From: Kiritimatiellia bacterium | Lineage (GTDB): Bacteria; Verrucomicrobiota; Kiritimatiellia; RFP12; UBA3636 | Reading direction: 5' to 3' | NCBI GenBank assembly: GCA_017648065.1 | Contig: JAGCJJ010000039.1 | Location: 74,126 to 106,807 of the forward strand | DNA: 32,682 bases | In this document: piece after piece, positions 1 through 8,494 of the stretch | Layout: each line of letters opens with the position of its first letter | Position numbering within the stretch: position 1 is the stretch's first letter | Notes under the pieces: generated by a model | Told to the model about the DNA's origin: nothing | Database searches by the model: none | What the model saw: the letters and a program-made list of their open reading frames with translations, nothing else | Position numbers and translations under genes: made by a program

Positions 1-1320
1 AAAGCCAGCTATAGCACTAATCACAGTAGCTAATGCCAAACCGGAATGCTTCCAATCTGTAGGCAATATAATAATTGATAAAACATTTAAGCAGAAGTTG
101 AATATTACTTGAACAATGGTAATTCGTACTGTAAATGCAACCTCTTTTCTGGCATGGAACCAAGGAACAATAAGCTTATTTAAACTAAATGCCACTAAAC
201 CAAGAGATGAGAACATAAGGGCTCGTGCGACTCTTGTTACAGATTCGCTATCAAACTCTCCTCCTTTATATACAATGATGATAACATCATTAACATATTG
301 TATGAGAATTGCAGAAATTGGCAGCATTAGAATTAAAAGGAATTGGAAGGATTGCTTAAAGGTTGAATTTGCTTTACCAATATCACCTGTGCTGAATGCA
401 CTTGTTAGTGGATTTAAAATAACAGTAGCCATTGCTGTTGCAATAATACCCATAGGCAAATAAACAAGCCTGTCAGCATAGCCAAGACTTGATATAGCCC
501 AGCTTCCAATAAGGCTCGCTAGCAGCATATCTATAAGTACATTTATTTGAACTACACCTGCACCAAGTGCACCCCATACAAGATTTTTACATACACAAAA
601 GGTGGGCCCAGTTCTAAATTCACTACGTGAGAGTCGTGGTCTAAATTTAAAACCACAACGGCGCACTTGCCACCACATATAAGCAAATTGAGCAACGCCT
701 GCAGCTAAAATAAACCAAGATAAAATGAAAAGCTTTGAATAAAGTGTTGATGATTGCTTAAAAAAGTAAAGGTAAAGCAATCCAGAAATCCAACAGATAT
801 TTAGAAGATTTTGTGCAAATGCTGACTTGCCAAAATGTGAAAGTGCATTTAATACTCCCATGCCAAGGGCTGCAAGGCATATAAATAATGCATAAGGAAG
901 CATTATTCGTGAGTAAGTAAATATGCAAGCTAAATAGCCACCTTCATTAACAAATGGCAAGGCAATACTCATACTAGCTAATGCCACTAATACAATACAT
1001 CCAATACATGTGACTACCGCAGCAAAAATATTGCCTGTCAGGCGCTTTGCTTCCTCTATCTTATCAGCATCAATTTGCTCCTTCAATACAGGAACTAATG
1101 CTGATGTTAATGCACCCTCGCCAAAAAGTCTGCGAAATAAATTTGGTAGTTTAAAAGAAAAATCAAAGGCAGATTTTTCCAAACTCGTACCAAAAAGTCG
1201 CGAGGTCAACATCTCGCGAATAAGCCCTAGGCAACGGCTGACAAGCGTCCATAAGCTTGTTAAAAGAACACCAACTCCAAAGCTATCTTTTTTTGCTTTT
1301 ACTTTAGATTCTGATGCCAT
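1..1320 (-). CDS. murJ: MurJ/MviN lipid II flippase (3' end outside window)
   Basis: Translating the minus strand from ATG 1320 gives 440 uninterrupted codons to the window edge, so the gene is cut at its 3' end. The protein begins MASESKVKAKKDSFGVGVLL. It carries the MATE-like MurJ signatures: an SRxLGxxRE motif in the first segment (SRCLGLIREML), then FxxAFxxPNLFRRLFGEGALTSAFVP-type sequence (here SAFDFSFKLPNLFRRLFGEG, then ALTSALVPVL), followed by many hydrophobic spans. MurJ flips lipid II across the inner membrane for peptidoglycan synthesis. A Shine-Dalgarno-like AGGT lies 6 nt before the ATG. The gene starts 29 nt after the heptosyltransferase stop and probably belongs to the same leftward operon. 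Family MurJ proteins are about 500-530 residues, so roughly 80 residues are missing. Identification is secure. Confidence 0.93.
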   Translation of the reverse strand, partial: MASESKVKAKKDSFGVGVLLTSLWTLVSRCLGLIREMLTSRLFGTSLEKSAFDFSFKLPNLFRRLFGEGALTSALVPVLKEQIDADKIEEAKRLTGNIFAAVVTCIGCIVLVALASMSIALPFVNEGGYLACIFTYSRIMLPYALFICLAALGMGVLNALSHFGKSAFAQNLLNICWISGLLYLYFFKQSSTLYSKLFILSWFILAAGVAQFAYMWWQVRRCGFKFRPRLSRSEFRTGPTFCVCKNLVWGALGAGVVQINVLIDMLLASLIGSWAISSLGYADRLVYLPMGIIATAMATVILNPLTSAFSTGDIGKANSTFKQSFQFLLILMLPISAILIQYVNDVIIIVYKGGEFDSESVTRVARALMFSSLGLVAFSLNKLIVPWFHARKEVAFTVRITIVQVIFNFCLNVLSIIILPTDWKHSGLALATVISAIAGF

Positions 1321-1349
1321 AATGTTACCTAGAGATTTAATATACTTGA

Positions 1350-2345
1350 CTACTCGCCAAGAACCTTAAGTGCTGCCTCAGCGACTTGCTCAGGAGAGAT
1401 TGAGCGCAATACTGCAATTGCTTCCTCGCTATTACGAGAAATTGCACGAGCACCCTTAACTCCTGCTGGCTGAATAACTACAGCATTATTGCCTAAAGGA
1501 CCTGTCTTTACTGGAGAGGTTAAACCAAACATAGCGACAACAGGAGTACCAGCAGCAGATGCTAAATGCATACCTCCACTATCATTACATAGTACAAGGC
1601 TTGCCTTACGAAGCACTGTCGCAAATTGAGCAAGATTTGTTTTACCTGCAAGTGATGTGGCAGAGTCTGCTCCAATCTCTTTTACTACTTGTTCGCAAAG
1701 AGGTGCTTCATTTGGAGAACCACAAACAAAGAATTTAAGAGATGGATCATTTGCAAGCATTAGCTTTGCTGCCTCTGCATAAAATGGCCAACGTTTAGAT
1801 TCGCCTCTTGCTGCACCCGGTATAATTGCTATGCACTTGTTTGTAGCAGACTGTGCCACAAACTCCTGAGGAAGCTCAGCTGCCTCAGGAACAAAGCCTG
1901 TATTTGACAAATCGCTATCTAATGGTGCATCTGCAATTTTCAAGTATTCAATTGCTTGATGTTTGTCATCAAAGCTTTTATCAAAATATACTTTATCGTT
2001 AATAGCTAAAGCACGTGCATTTATTGTTGTTCCACGGCGTATAGGAATTCTGCCAAAAAATGCAATCAAACCTGAGCGTAGCGAATGAGGGAAAATATAA
2101 ATCTTTGAGAAGTTACGTTTACGTAAGGTTTTTGCCATAGCAAAACTTGCTTTTGTTCCGCCTTGTAAAACAATAACTTCATCAACACTCGAATGCATAT
2201 GCCAAAGTCCTGCTACAGTATATTTCGCAAGGATCACAATCTTTGTATCAGAAGGCGAAGAAAGCTCAATTTGCTTTACGGCAGGCATTGCCATCACAGC
2301 ATCACCAAGCCAGTTTGGACTATAAATTAATATTTCCTTACCCAT
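1350..2345 (-). CDS. waaF: GT9 lipopolysaccharide heptosyltransferase (WaaF type)
   Basis: This 331-residue protein belongs to glycosyltransferase family 9, which transfers ADP-heptose onto the LPS inner core on the cytoplasmic face of the inner membrane. The N terminus (ILIYSPNWLGDAVMAMPAV) is the classic heptosyltransferase II opening. The C-terminal half holds PGAARGESKRWP, and LCNDSGGMHLASAAGTPVVA followed by MFGLTSP, the nucleotide-sugar site. A GTG at 2354 is in frame, but it overlaps the AGGTG that forms a good Shine-Dalgarno 6 nt before ATG 2345, so I prefer 2345. It sits 28 nt after the parvulin gene and 29 nt before murJ, which suggests an envelope operon. WaaF versus another GT9 heptosyltransferase cannot be decided from sequence alone. 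Confidence 0.85.
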   Translation of the reverse strand: MGKEILIYSPNWLGDAVMAMPAVKQIELSSPSDTKIVILAKYTVAGLWHMHSSVDEVIVLQGGTKASFAMAKTLRKRNFSKIYIFPHSLRSGLIAFFGRIPIRRGTTINARALAINDKVYFDKSFDDKHQAIEYLKIADAPLDSDLSNTGFVPEAAELPQEFVAQSATNKCIAIIPGAARGESKRWPFYAEAAKLMLANDPSLKFFVCGSPNEAPLCEQVVKEIGADSATSLAGKTNLAQFATVLRKASLVLCNDSGGMHLASAAGTPVVAMFGLTSPVKTGPLGNNAVVIQPAGVKGARAISRNSEEAIAVLRSISPEQVAEAALKVLGE

Positions 2346-2373
2346 AATCAGCACCTATCTAACTTGAGCAATA

Positions 2374-3252
2374 TTAACGCTCAATAGTTGCCTTTGACTT
2401 TAGCTCCTCGATAAAGCGGCTTCTCTCTGTTTCTTTAGCAATAGATGTTGCTGCATTTACAGCCTCAGCTTTAACCTCTTCGAATTCAAGCTGGCGAGCA
2501 TCCTCACGATCATTTACATAGATAATGTGGAAACCAAATTGTGTCTCAATTACATCAGACACCTCACCTAGCTTCATTGTAAATGCTGCATCCTCAAATG
2601 GCTTTACCATCATGCCACGACCAAACCAGCCAAGGCTGCCACCATTTTGCTTGCCGCTTGGGCATGCTGAATATAGCTCTGCTTCTTTAGTAAATTCTGC
2701 ACCGTCAATAATGCGCTGACGAATTGCCTGAATCTCTTCAAGAGCTGCCTTCTTATCTTCCTCGCTTTTAGATTTTGGAGTGATAAGAATGTGCTGAGCA
2801 TTAACCTGCTCCTCCTCGCAGAATTGATTCTTGTGGGCATCATAGTAAGCACGTGCAGCCTCTTCTGTAGCCTCTGGAACCTTCTCTACAGCATTCTTCT
2901 CAACAGTCATGAGTTTATAGTTAAAATCAATCTGAGCTTTAACCATATCAAGAGAAGCACCACTTGCCTTTACACGCTTCTCAAACTCTTCCATACCACC
3001 ATTTGCCTTAGCAATTTTATCTAGCTGATCTTTGATATGTTCATCAGAAGCCTTGATTCCCTGACGCTCTGCTTCTTCAAGCATTAGGCGTGTAGCAATG
3101 CAGTGCTCAATTGCTGCCTGACGGATTGCCTCTTTATCCTTATTGATTTCCTCTTGAGGAATACCCTGTGTAAGATAGAAGTTAATAGCGCGCTCTACCT
3201 CATAATCAATCATCTGATCTGTAATTTCAAAGCCATTGATTTTTACTGACAT
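2374..3252 (-). CDS. Parvulin-type peptidyl-prolyl isomerase without signal peptide
   Basis: The protein has 292 residues. Residues 1-140 are helical, charged and SurA/PrsA/trigger-like. A PPIC rotamase domain spans about 149-250, with the family motifs AQHILI (152-157), GGSLGWFGRGMMVKPFEDAAF and TQFGFHIIYV, then a charged C-terminal tail. It should catalyse cis-trans isomerisation of prolyl bonds or act as a chaperone. Unlike SurA, PpiD or PrsA, it starts MSVKINGFEITDQMIDYEV, with no signal peptide, lipobox or membrane anchor, so it is predicted to be cytoplasmic. AAGGA lies 9 nt before the ATG. It precedes the heptosyltransferase by 28 nt in the same direction. The target is unknown. Confidence 0.88.
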   Translation of the reverse strand: MSVKINGFEITDQMIDYEVERAINFYLTQGIPQEEINKDKEAIRQAAIEHCIATRLMLEEAERQGIKASDEHIKDQLDKIAKANGGMEEFEKRVKASGASLDMVKAQIDFNYKLMTVEKNAVEKVPEATEEAARAYYDAHKNQFCEEEQVNAQHILITPKSKSEEDKKAALEEIQAIRQRIIDGAEFTKEAELYSACPSGKQNGGSLGWFGRGMMVKPFEDAAFTMKLGEVSDVIETQFGFHIIYVNDREDARQLEFEEVKAEAVNAATSIAKETERSRFIEELKSKATIER

Positions 3253-3294
3253 AATTTTTATCCTTCTTATTTCTTATTTTTTATTAAATCGATT

Positions 3295-3318
3295 TGCTGC
3301 ATCGTACAAGATGCAGCA
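3295..3318 (-). terminator. Perfect 9-bp hairpin between cysS and the parvulin gene
   Basis: TGCTGCATC and GATGCAGCA form a perfect stem around a 6-nt loop, 38 nt past the cysS stop on the minus strand. The sequence after it on that strand is AT-rich but has no clean T-run, so it may be a weak terminator, an RNA-stability hairpin or a processing site. Confidence 0.4.
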
Positions 3319-3355
3319 CACAACATTTCTGGTTTGATTTTAAGCTTCTCTAAGA

Positions 3356-4744
3356 CTAAGCAATTGGAGAAACCTTCTGACCTTCCTTAGTATCTTTAAC
3401 TGCCCAGCCCATTGCTGCAAGCTCATCGCGGATTCTATCAGAATCAGCCCATTGCTTATTCTTACGAGCCTCTGCACGTTCTTCAAGAAGCTTTGTTACT
3501 TCCTCTGGAATTGAAACCTCTTCCTTATTCACAAGATTGATTACTAAGTCAATCTTCATCATAATCTGAAGAACAGCTGCAGCCTCAGCAGGTGTCATTG
3601 TTGCTGCCTGCTTGTTACCATTAGTAATAAATGTAAACACGGCAGCAAGTGCCTCTGGCATATTTAAGTCATCATCAAGTGCCTTACCAAATTGTGCCTC
3701 TGCCTCCAAAGCCCATGTAGGAGCTTCACCAGCTGCTGCATTACCAGCCTTGTCCTTAAGCATTGATACAAATTCATCAATACGAGCAATTGCTGACTTT
3801 GCACCAGAAAGTGCATCAAATGTAAAGTTCAATGGCTGACGATACTGGCTGGAAATCAATACAAAGCGTATCTCACGGCCTGTGTAACCTTTTTCAATCA
3901 AATCACGAAGTGTGAAGAAATTGCCAAGTGACTTTGACATCTTTTCGCCATTTACGCGTAGATGTGCACAGTGAAGCCACATATTAGAGAACTTCTTTCC
4001 TGTTACAGCCTCTGCCTGTGCAATTTCATTCTCGTGATGTGGGAATAGATTGTCAATACCACCAGTGTGAATATCAAAGCTTTCACCTAAATACTTCATA
4101 GACATTGCTGAGCACTCAATATGCCAGCCAGGACGACCCTTGCCCCAAGGTGAATCCCACCATACATCGCCGTCCTTTTCGTCCCATGCCTTCCAAAGAG
4201 CAAAGTCACCTACAGCATCCTTTTCATATTCATCATTTGAAATACGTACGCTTGAACGCAAACCTGAACGATCAAGGTGTGCAAGCTTACCGTACTCCTC
4301 AAACTTTGAAACACTGAAATAAACAGATTTATCCTCTGACTGATAAGCAATGCCAAGATCAAAAAGCTTTTGAACTAAATCAATCATTTCCTGAATATGA
4401 TCAGTTGCTGCTGGATAAATTGCAGCAGGCATAATGCCAAGAGTCTTTAGATCTGCAAAGAATGCATCCTTATACTGCTGTGTATAATCGCGCAAGGCCT
4501 TACCTGTAGCAATAGCACCCTTGATTGTCTTATCATCAACATCAGTCAGGTTCATTACCTGCTTAACATCGTAGCCACGATACTTAAGCGCACGATGAAG
4601 AATATCCTCAAATGTGTATGCACGGAAATTACCAATATGTGCAAAGTTATATACTGTTGGTCCGCAAGTATACATGCGAACAACATTTCCCTCTAAAGGT
4701 GAAAAATCTTCCTTTGAACGAGTTAATGAGTTATAAAATTTCAT
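3356..4744 (-). CDS. cysS: Cysteinyl-tRNA synthetase
   Basis: This 462-residue class I aminoacyl-tRNA synthetase charges tRNA-Cys in the cytoplasm. Visible landmarks are the N-terminal CGPTVYNFAHIGNFR with the HIGH-type motif at about 36-39 and zinc ligand C27, WHIECSAM and HHENEIAQAEA with further zinc ligands, and GEKMSKSLGNFF carrying KMSKS near residue 266. A helical C-terminal DALR-like region ends in the usual WxVKDTxEG pattern. Length is normal for the family. An AAGGGA Shine-Dalgarno precedes the ATG. It lies 59 nt after ispF and 103 nt before the parvulin gene, all leftward. There is nothing unusual about it. Confidence 0.97.
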   Translation of the reverse strand: MKFYNSLTRSKEDFSPLEGNVVRMYTCGPTVYNFAHIGNFRAYTFEDILHRALKYRGYDVKQVMNLTDVDDKTIKGAIATGKALRDYTQQYKDAFFADLKTLGIMPAAIYPAATDHIQEMIDLVQKLFDLGIAYQSEDKSVYFSVSKFEEYGKLAHLDRSGLRSSVRISNDEYEKDAVGDFALWKAWDEKDGDVWWDSPWGKGRPGWHIECSAMSMKYLGESFDIHTGGIDNLFPHHENEIAQAEAVTGKKFSNMWLHCAHLRVNGEKMSKSLGNFFTLRDLIEKGYTGREIRFVLISSQYRQPLNFTFDALSGAKSAIARIDEFVSMLKDKAGNAAAGEAPTWALEAEAQFGKALDDDLNMPEALAAVFTFITNGNKQAATMTPAEAAAVLQIMMKIDLVINLVNKEEVSIPEEVTKLLEERAEARKNKQWADSDRIRDELAAMGWAVKDTKEGQKVSPIA

Positions 4745-4803
4745 TTTTATCCCTTCTTTTGAGCAATTAGGCTCATATAAATATTTTATAAAATTCTTTC
4801 AGT

Positions 4804-5280
4804 TTATTTTTTCTCAATAGCAGCAATAGCCATTACGCTAATGCCCTCTTTTCTACCAATGGCGCCCATACCTTCAACAGTTGTTGCTTTCACAGAAATG
4901 CAATCTACATCAACTCCTACTACTGCAGCAATATTTTCACGCATTTTAATAATATGTGGTGCAAGCTTAGGGCGTTCACATAGAACTGTTGCATCAATAT
5001 TCACCACGCTCCAACATCGCTCCTTCAGCATATCTACAACAGCACCTAGAAGCTTCAAGCTGTCTGCACCTTTCCACTTTGGGTCTGTATCTGGAAAATA
5101 CTTACCAATATCGCCAAGTGCTAATGCACCCAACAAAGCATCAGATATTGCATGTGCCAAAACATCAGCATCAGAATGACCAAGCAAGCCTAATTCATGC
5201 GGGATATCAACCCCTCCAAGTATCAGCTTTCTATCTGGAACAAGCCTATGTGCATCATTTCCTAAACCGAATCTAATCAT
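4804..5280 (-). CDS. ispF: 2-C-methyl-D-erythritol 2,4-cyclodiphosphate synthase
   Basis: This 158-residue MEP-pathway enzyme converts CDP-ME-2-phosphate to MEcPP. Evidence is the opening [13 protein letters not shown] with the DxH metal-binding pair, [30 protein letters not shown] and the C-terminal [19 protein letters not shown]. The frame is open back to an ATG at 5328, but the extra 16 residues (MMRLFSCKT...) have no counterpart in the family, whose members begin MIRxGxGxDxHR. I therefore place the start at 5280. Neither start has a convincing Shine-Dalgarno. It is in line with the FHA gene upstream and cysS downstream. Confidence 0.95.
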   Translation of the reverse strand: MIRFGLGNDAHRLVPDRKLILGGVDIPHELGLLGHSDADVLAHAISDALLGALALGDIGKYFPDTDPKWKGADSLKLLGAVVDMLKERCWSVVNIDATVLCERPKLAPHIIKMRENIAAVVGVDVDCISVKATTVEGMGAIGRKEGISVMAIAAIEKK

Positions 5281-5395
5281 AAATTTTTGATTTATTAAAA
5301 TTGTCTTACAAGAAAACAAGCGCATCATGTAAATTAAGCCACTGGACTAATTTTTGATGCGCCGCTTTGCTATCTAAGCTATAGAACCAATTAGC

Positions 5396-5926
5396 TTATT
5401 TTACACCTGTTTCAAATTGGAAAAACAACCACAAAATAACTAAAACAGCAACAACAACAAATAGAACCCAAAGTTTCATTCCATTCTTATTATGATGCTT
5501 AAAATCAGATGGTAGTTTAACCTTACCATCACGCACACTTCTTGGAACAAAATTAATTACCTTTGTACCTGACTCAGAATAAACAGGTGCATCACCTGGA
5601 TTATTTTCTGCAGGCACAGGTGCTTCAGATACATCGTCACCATCAAGAACAAGCTCAGTATCTCCTAGGCCGATAGTATCACCTCGATAAACCTCTGCAG
5701 CAATAATAGACTCGCCATTTACCCAAGTTTTATTTGTAGAACCCAAATCCTTAACTACAAAGCCTGTTGGTGTGCGCTCTAGAGTACAATGCTTTCCAGA
5801 AATTGTATCACCGTCAACAACAATATCGCAACGCTCAGCTGATCTACCCAATGAAACAATATCCTGAGAAGGAAGTTCAATACGTTTACCGCGATTACTG
5901 CCCTCATTATAGATTAAAAAAGCCAT
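5396..5926 (-). CDS. FHA-domain protein with C-terminal membrane anchor
   Basis: The protein has 176 residues. An N-terminal forkhead-associated domain occupies about 1-95, with the phosphothreonine-binding set: G27-R28, the S43/H46 pair (ISGKHCTLE), and LGSTNKTWVNG at 61-71. An acidic, proline-containing linker follows, then a basic patch (FKHHNKNGMK) and one hydrophobic segment at about 152-169 near the C terminus. This predicts a tail-anchored protein with the FHA domain in the cytoplasm. FHA domains read Ser/Thr-kinase signals, but no kinase or phosphatase gene lies nearby. GAAAGGG precedes the ATG, and a strong promoter sits just upstream at 5959-5987. It is the first gene of the leftward block. 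The partner is unknown. Confidence 0.88.
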   Translation of the reverse strand: MAFLIYNEGSNRGKRIELPSQDIVSLGRSAERCDIVVDGDTISGKHCTLERTPTGFVVKDLGSTNKTWVNGESIIAAEVYRGDTIGLGDTELVLDGDDVSEAPVPAENNPGDAPVYSESGTKVINFVPRSVRDGKVKLPSDFKHHNKNGMKLWVLFVVVAVLVILWLFFQFETGVK

Positions 5927-5958
5927 TTAATTCCCTTTCGCTTAAAAATATGTATATA

Positions 5959-5987
5959 ATCATACCATAAATTGCGTCATAATTCAA
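5959..5987 (-). promoter_or_regulatory. Predicted sigma-70 promoter for the FHA gene
   Basis: On the minus strand TTGAAT (5987-5982) is followed by a 17-nt spacer and TATGAT (5964-5959), with a TGn extended -10. It leaves a leader of about 25 nt before the FHA ATG. Confidence 0.65.
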
Positions 5988-6057
5988 CAAACAACAGCAA
6001 TTTGGTATTTTATTAGAAAAAATGATGCGAACAATCATAAATCAAGCATTATTTAGT

Positions 6058-6086
6058 TTGAAGTAGAAGTAGAAAAATGCTATGAT
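6058..6086 (+). promoter_or_regulatory. Predicted sigma-70 promoter for the secreted TPR-like gene
   Basis: TTGAAG (6058-6063), a 17-nt spacer and TATGAT (6081-6086) with a TGn extension match the divergent promoter at 5959-5987 almost exactly. AAGGA lies 6 nt before the ATG at 6130. Confidence 0.65.
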
Positions 6087-6129
6087 GCAGAAAAATGTGA
6101 AATACACTAATCAAAAATAAGGATTTCCT

Positions 6130-8298
6130 ATGAATTCATTGAAAAAAATCGCTTTACTATTTCTTGGACTAACAACAATAGTGCCACCTCTTTTCGCAGA
6201 TGAAACTATAAAAAATGCACTTATAGATATTGTCTACGAAGCTATAGATGGTAAAAAAATCGTAATTTATGATTATCAATCACCTTTATTCGACCCTTTG
6301 CAATCAAAATGTAAAGATTTAGATGATCACACACTATTTTTAGATGTGCAAATGATTACTGGTAATTACACAGAATACCAGTTGATAAATCTAGAAGAAA
6401 TAGAAAAACTGGATAGTTTCCAATTATTCCAAACATCACTGTTTGACTCTACTGGATTTCTCGCCCAATATATCGATATTTTCGGAGAAAAAAATATCAC
6501 TCTGCTTCAAGCTCCTTCTCAACTGTTTATTCGAGACTATATACCTACAGTACAGGGCTTTACATTCGTACCAATAAAGAAAAACGAACTAACAAAAGAG
6601 TTCCTTTCTAAGGCTGTTCTCCAATTTGAAGAATTTATAAAAAAATATGAAGAAGCAACTGCTATGCTTAAAGCAAAAAAAGACGAAAATGAAGATATTG
6701 ATGAAACGCTTCAAGACATTAATTTTGCAATAAGATTTCATATCGCAAATTTTGCAAATATACTTGCTTGGAATGCAACACTCATAGAGGAATATGAAAT
6801 AGCAGGTAAGCTTTATAACTACTCATTAAATTATCATCCTCAAAACATACCATCTCTACTTAGCATTGCTTCGTTGAGTAAAGAAGGAAAAATAAAAAAC
6901 ATCAATAAAGAAGCTGTAGAACAGAATCTTTTAACTATAGCAAAAATAAATGAGGACAACACATTTGCACATCTTGGTTTTACTGTTTTCTATAGTGGCT
7001 TTGTATATGGTCCTCAGCATTATTATGATATAAAGTGGGATTGGATAATTTTTGGCATTCCACGAAATAGTCCTACATTCACAGAGGCATTTAGTAAAAT
7101 TTCAAATGTTAATAAAAAAATATTTAATGAAAAAGCGATACCGGCAAGTAAAGCATCATCAACACTAAAATTAATTAAAAATGCAGAAGAAGCAAAGAAA
7201 CATAATCTTCCTGAAAAACTTTCTGACTTTACACCTGACAACTATTACACACTCTACTCTCTTATTCGCAATAAAAACGATGAAATCAGTAAAAATGCAA
7301 AGGAATATTTAATTGCCAAAATATGTAGAGCAGAAGAAAAATCTGATATTCTGAGTACTCGTATTTTAATAGAAAAATCTATTTTTTATAAAGATTCTCT
7401 TTTCCTAAGGAAAACTACTCGAGATTACATATCTAAATTTGGCTATAATCAAGAAGTCTTTTTAGCAGCATTACTTTCACACTCACGTTTGGAAGATTTT
7501 CTCTCGCAAAAAGCAACACTTGAAAAAATTATTCATGAAGAAGGAGAAAATACACCTAAATGGGTTCCTCTAATGAATGATGCAATCTCTGCTCTATTTA
7601 GGAATGACAATAATAATTTCTATAAAAAATGTTATGAAGCAACTAAATGCTATAAAGGGGATGATGTCATAACATTAGGTTATTTATACAATTTATATGC
7701 ATTTTCAAAACTAACTATAGGTGGCATCAAAGATCCAGAAAAAGAAGACATTAACTTTTTTGATTTGATAGAAGGAAAAATTATAAACAAAGATCTACTT
7801 ATTGAAGCAGATGTCGTAGAATATGCAATAGGAAGTTATCTTCTTCAAAAAGGCGATTTTGAAGAAGCATTTCCATATTTAATTCGAGCTTATAATAAAA
7901 ACCAATATTCACAATTTTACTTAAATGATTTGGTTGTTGCTCTTACAGAAAATGGAGAATATGAATTAGGTCGTAATGCTCTAAAGGAGCATAACGAATC
8001 AGTACAAAAATTAAACTTTGCTTCACTTGATACCTTAGCTGTCTGCATTGTTCGTGCAAATCCTAATGATGCAAAAGAAGCTCTTGAAATATTAGAGAAA
8101 TCAAATAAAATGATTAACGATCTACAAATAGAAACACCGGTAGAAATATATCTGCATTTTGCTGAAATTTATAATATTCTAGACGAAAATGATAAAGCAA
8201 AAGAGTATCTCGATAAAGTTTTAGCTATGCCATTGAAAGACAATATGTTAAACAATGACAAAGCCGTCCTGGAATATCTAAAAAAAGTTTTGAAATAA
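6130..8298 (+). CDS. Secreted TPR-like helical-repeat protein of unknown function
   Basis: The protein has 722 residues. A signal peptide is clear: a KK basic start, the hydrophobic core IALLFLGLTTIVPPLF, and likely cleavage after A23 (LFA/DE). The mature protein is rich in Lys, Asn, Ile and Glu. The C-terminal part, about 580-715, shows TPR-like helix pairs (for example LLQKGDFEEAFPYLIRAY, and AEIYNILDENDKAKEYLDKVL), with weaker pairs around 195-260. No catalytic motif is visible, so a periplasmic scaffold or interaction role is the most that can be inferred. The gene is more AT-rich than its neighbours and stands alone behind its own promoter, with 196 bp to the next gene. It is probably lineage-specific. 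Confidence 0.75.
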   Translation: MNSLKKIALLFLGLTTIVPPLFADETIKNALIDIVYEAIDGKKIVIYDYQSPLFDPLQSKCKDLDDHTLFLDVQMITGNYTEYQLINLEEIEKLDSFQLFQTSLFDSTGFLAQYIDIFGEKNITLLQAPSQLFIRDYIPTVQGFTFVPIKKNELTKEFLSKAVLQFEEFIKKYEEATAMLKAKKDENEDIDETLQDINFAIRFHIANFANILAWNATLIEEYEIAGKLYNYSLNYHPQNIPSLLSIASLSKEGKIKNINKEAVEQNLLTIAKINEDNTFAHLGFTVFYSGFVYGPQHYYDIKWDWIIFGIPRNSPTFTEAFSKISNVNKKIFNEKAIPASKASSTLKLIKNAEEAKKHNLPEKLSDFTPDNYYTLYSLIRNKNDEISKNAKEYLIAKICRAEEKSDILSTRILIEKSIFYKDSLFLRKTTRDYISKFGYNQEVFLAALLSHSRLEDFLSQKATLEKIIHEEGENTPKWVPLMNDAISALFRNDNNNFYKKCYEATKCYKGDDVITLGYLYNLYAFSKLTIGGIKDPEKEDINFFDLIEGKIINKDLLIEADVVEYAIGSYLLQKGDFEEAFPYLIRAYNKNQYSQFYLNDLVVALTENGEYELGRNALKEHNESVQKLNFASLDTLAVCIVRANPNDAKEALEILEKSNKMINDLQIETPVEIYLHFAEIYNILDENDKAKEYLDKVLAMPLKDNMLNNDKAVLEYLKKVLK

Positions 8299-8410
8299 TC
8301 TTGTCTTTTGGTTGTTTGTAAAACTTCAAACGGTGTAGTTTTATGTAATACACCAATCGCCTTGCTCTTGTCTATTTCTACTGAAATTTTGAGCTTAATG
8401 TTGTTTTCTC

Positions 8411-8439
8411 TTTCAAATAATCCTTTCTTATACTATAAT
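8411..8439 (+). promoter_or_regulatory. Possible promoter of the M42 peptidase gene
   Basis: A perfect TATAAT (8434-8439) lies 55 nt before the ATG. The -35 at 17-nt spacing is poor (TTTCAA). The rest of the 8299-8494 gap holds two short adjacent hairpins (GTTTG/CAAAC at 8314-8331 and GGTGTA/TACACC at 8332-8354) without T-runs. Confidence 0.4.
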
Positions 8440-8494
8440 ATAAAGAAAATTTTCCTTTAACGGATTTAAATTAAATTATAAAAAAGGTAATTAT

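Noticed and set aside
116..463. Open plus-strand frame of 115 codons near the left edge
   Set aside because: It is the antisense shadow of murJ, whose minus-strand frame carries clear family motifs.
1010..1369. Open plus-strand frame of 119 codons
   Set aside because: It lies opposite the murJ start and the end of the heptosyltransferase; no family motif or ribosome-binding site.
4841..5179. Open plus-strand frame opposite ispF
   Set aside because: Antisense to a conserved enzyme, with Ser/Thr/Ala-rich nonsense composition.
5280..5328. Longer N terminus for ispF from ATG 5328
   Set aside because: The 16 extra residues have no counterpart in the family, and no ribosome-binding site supports that start.
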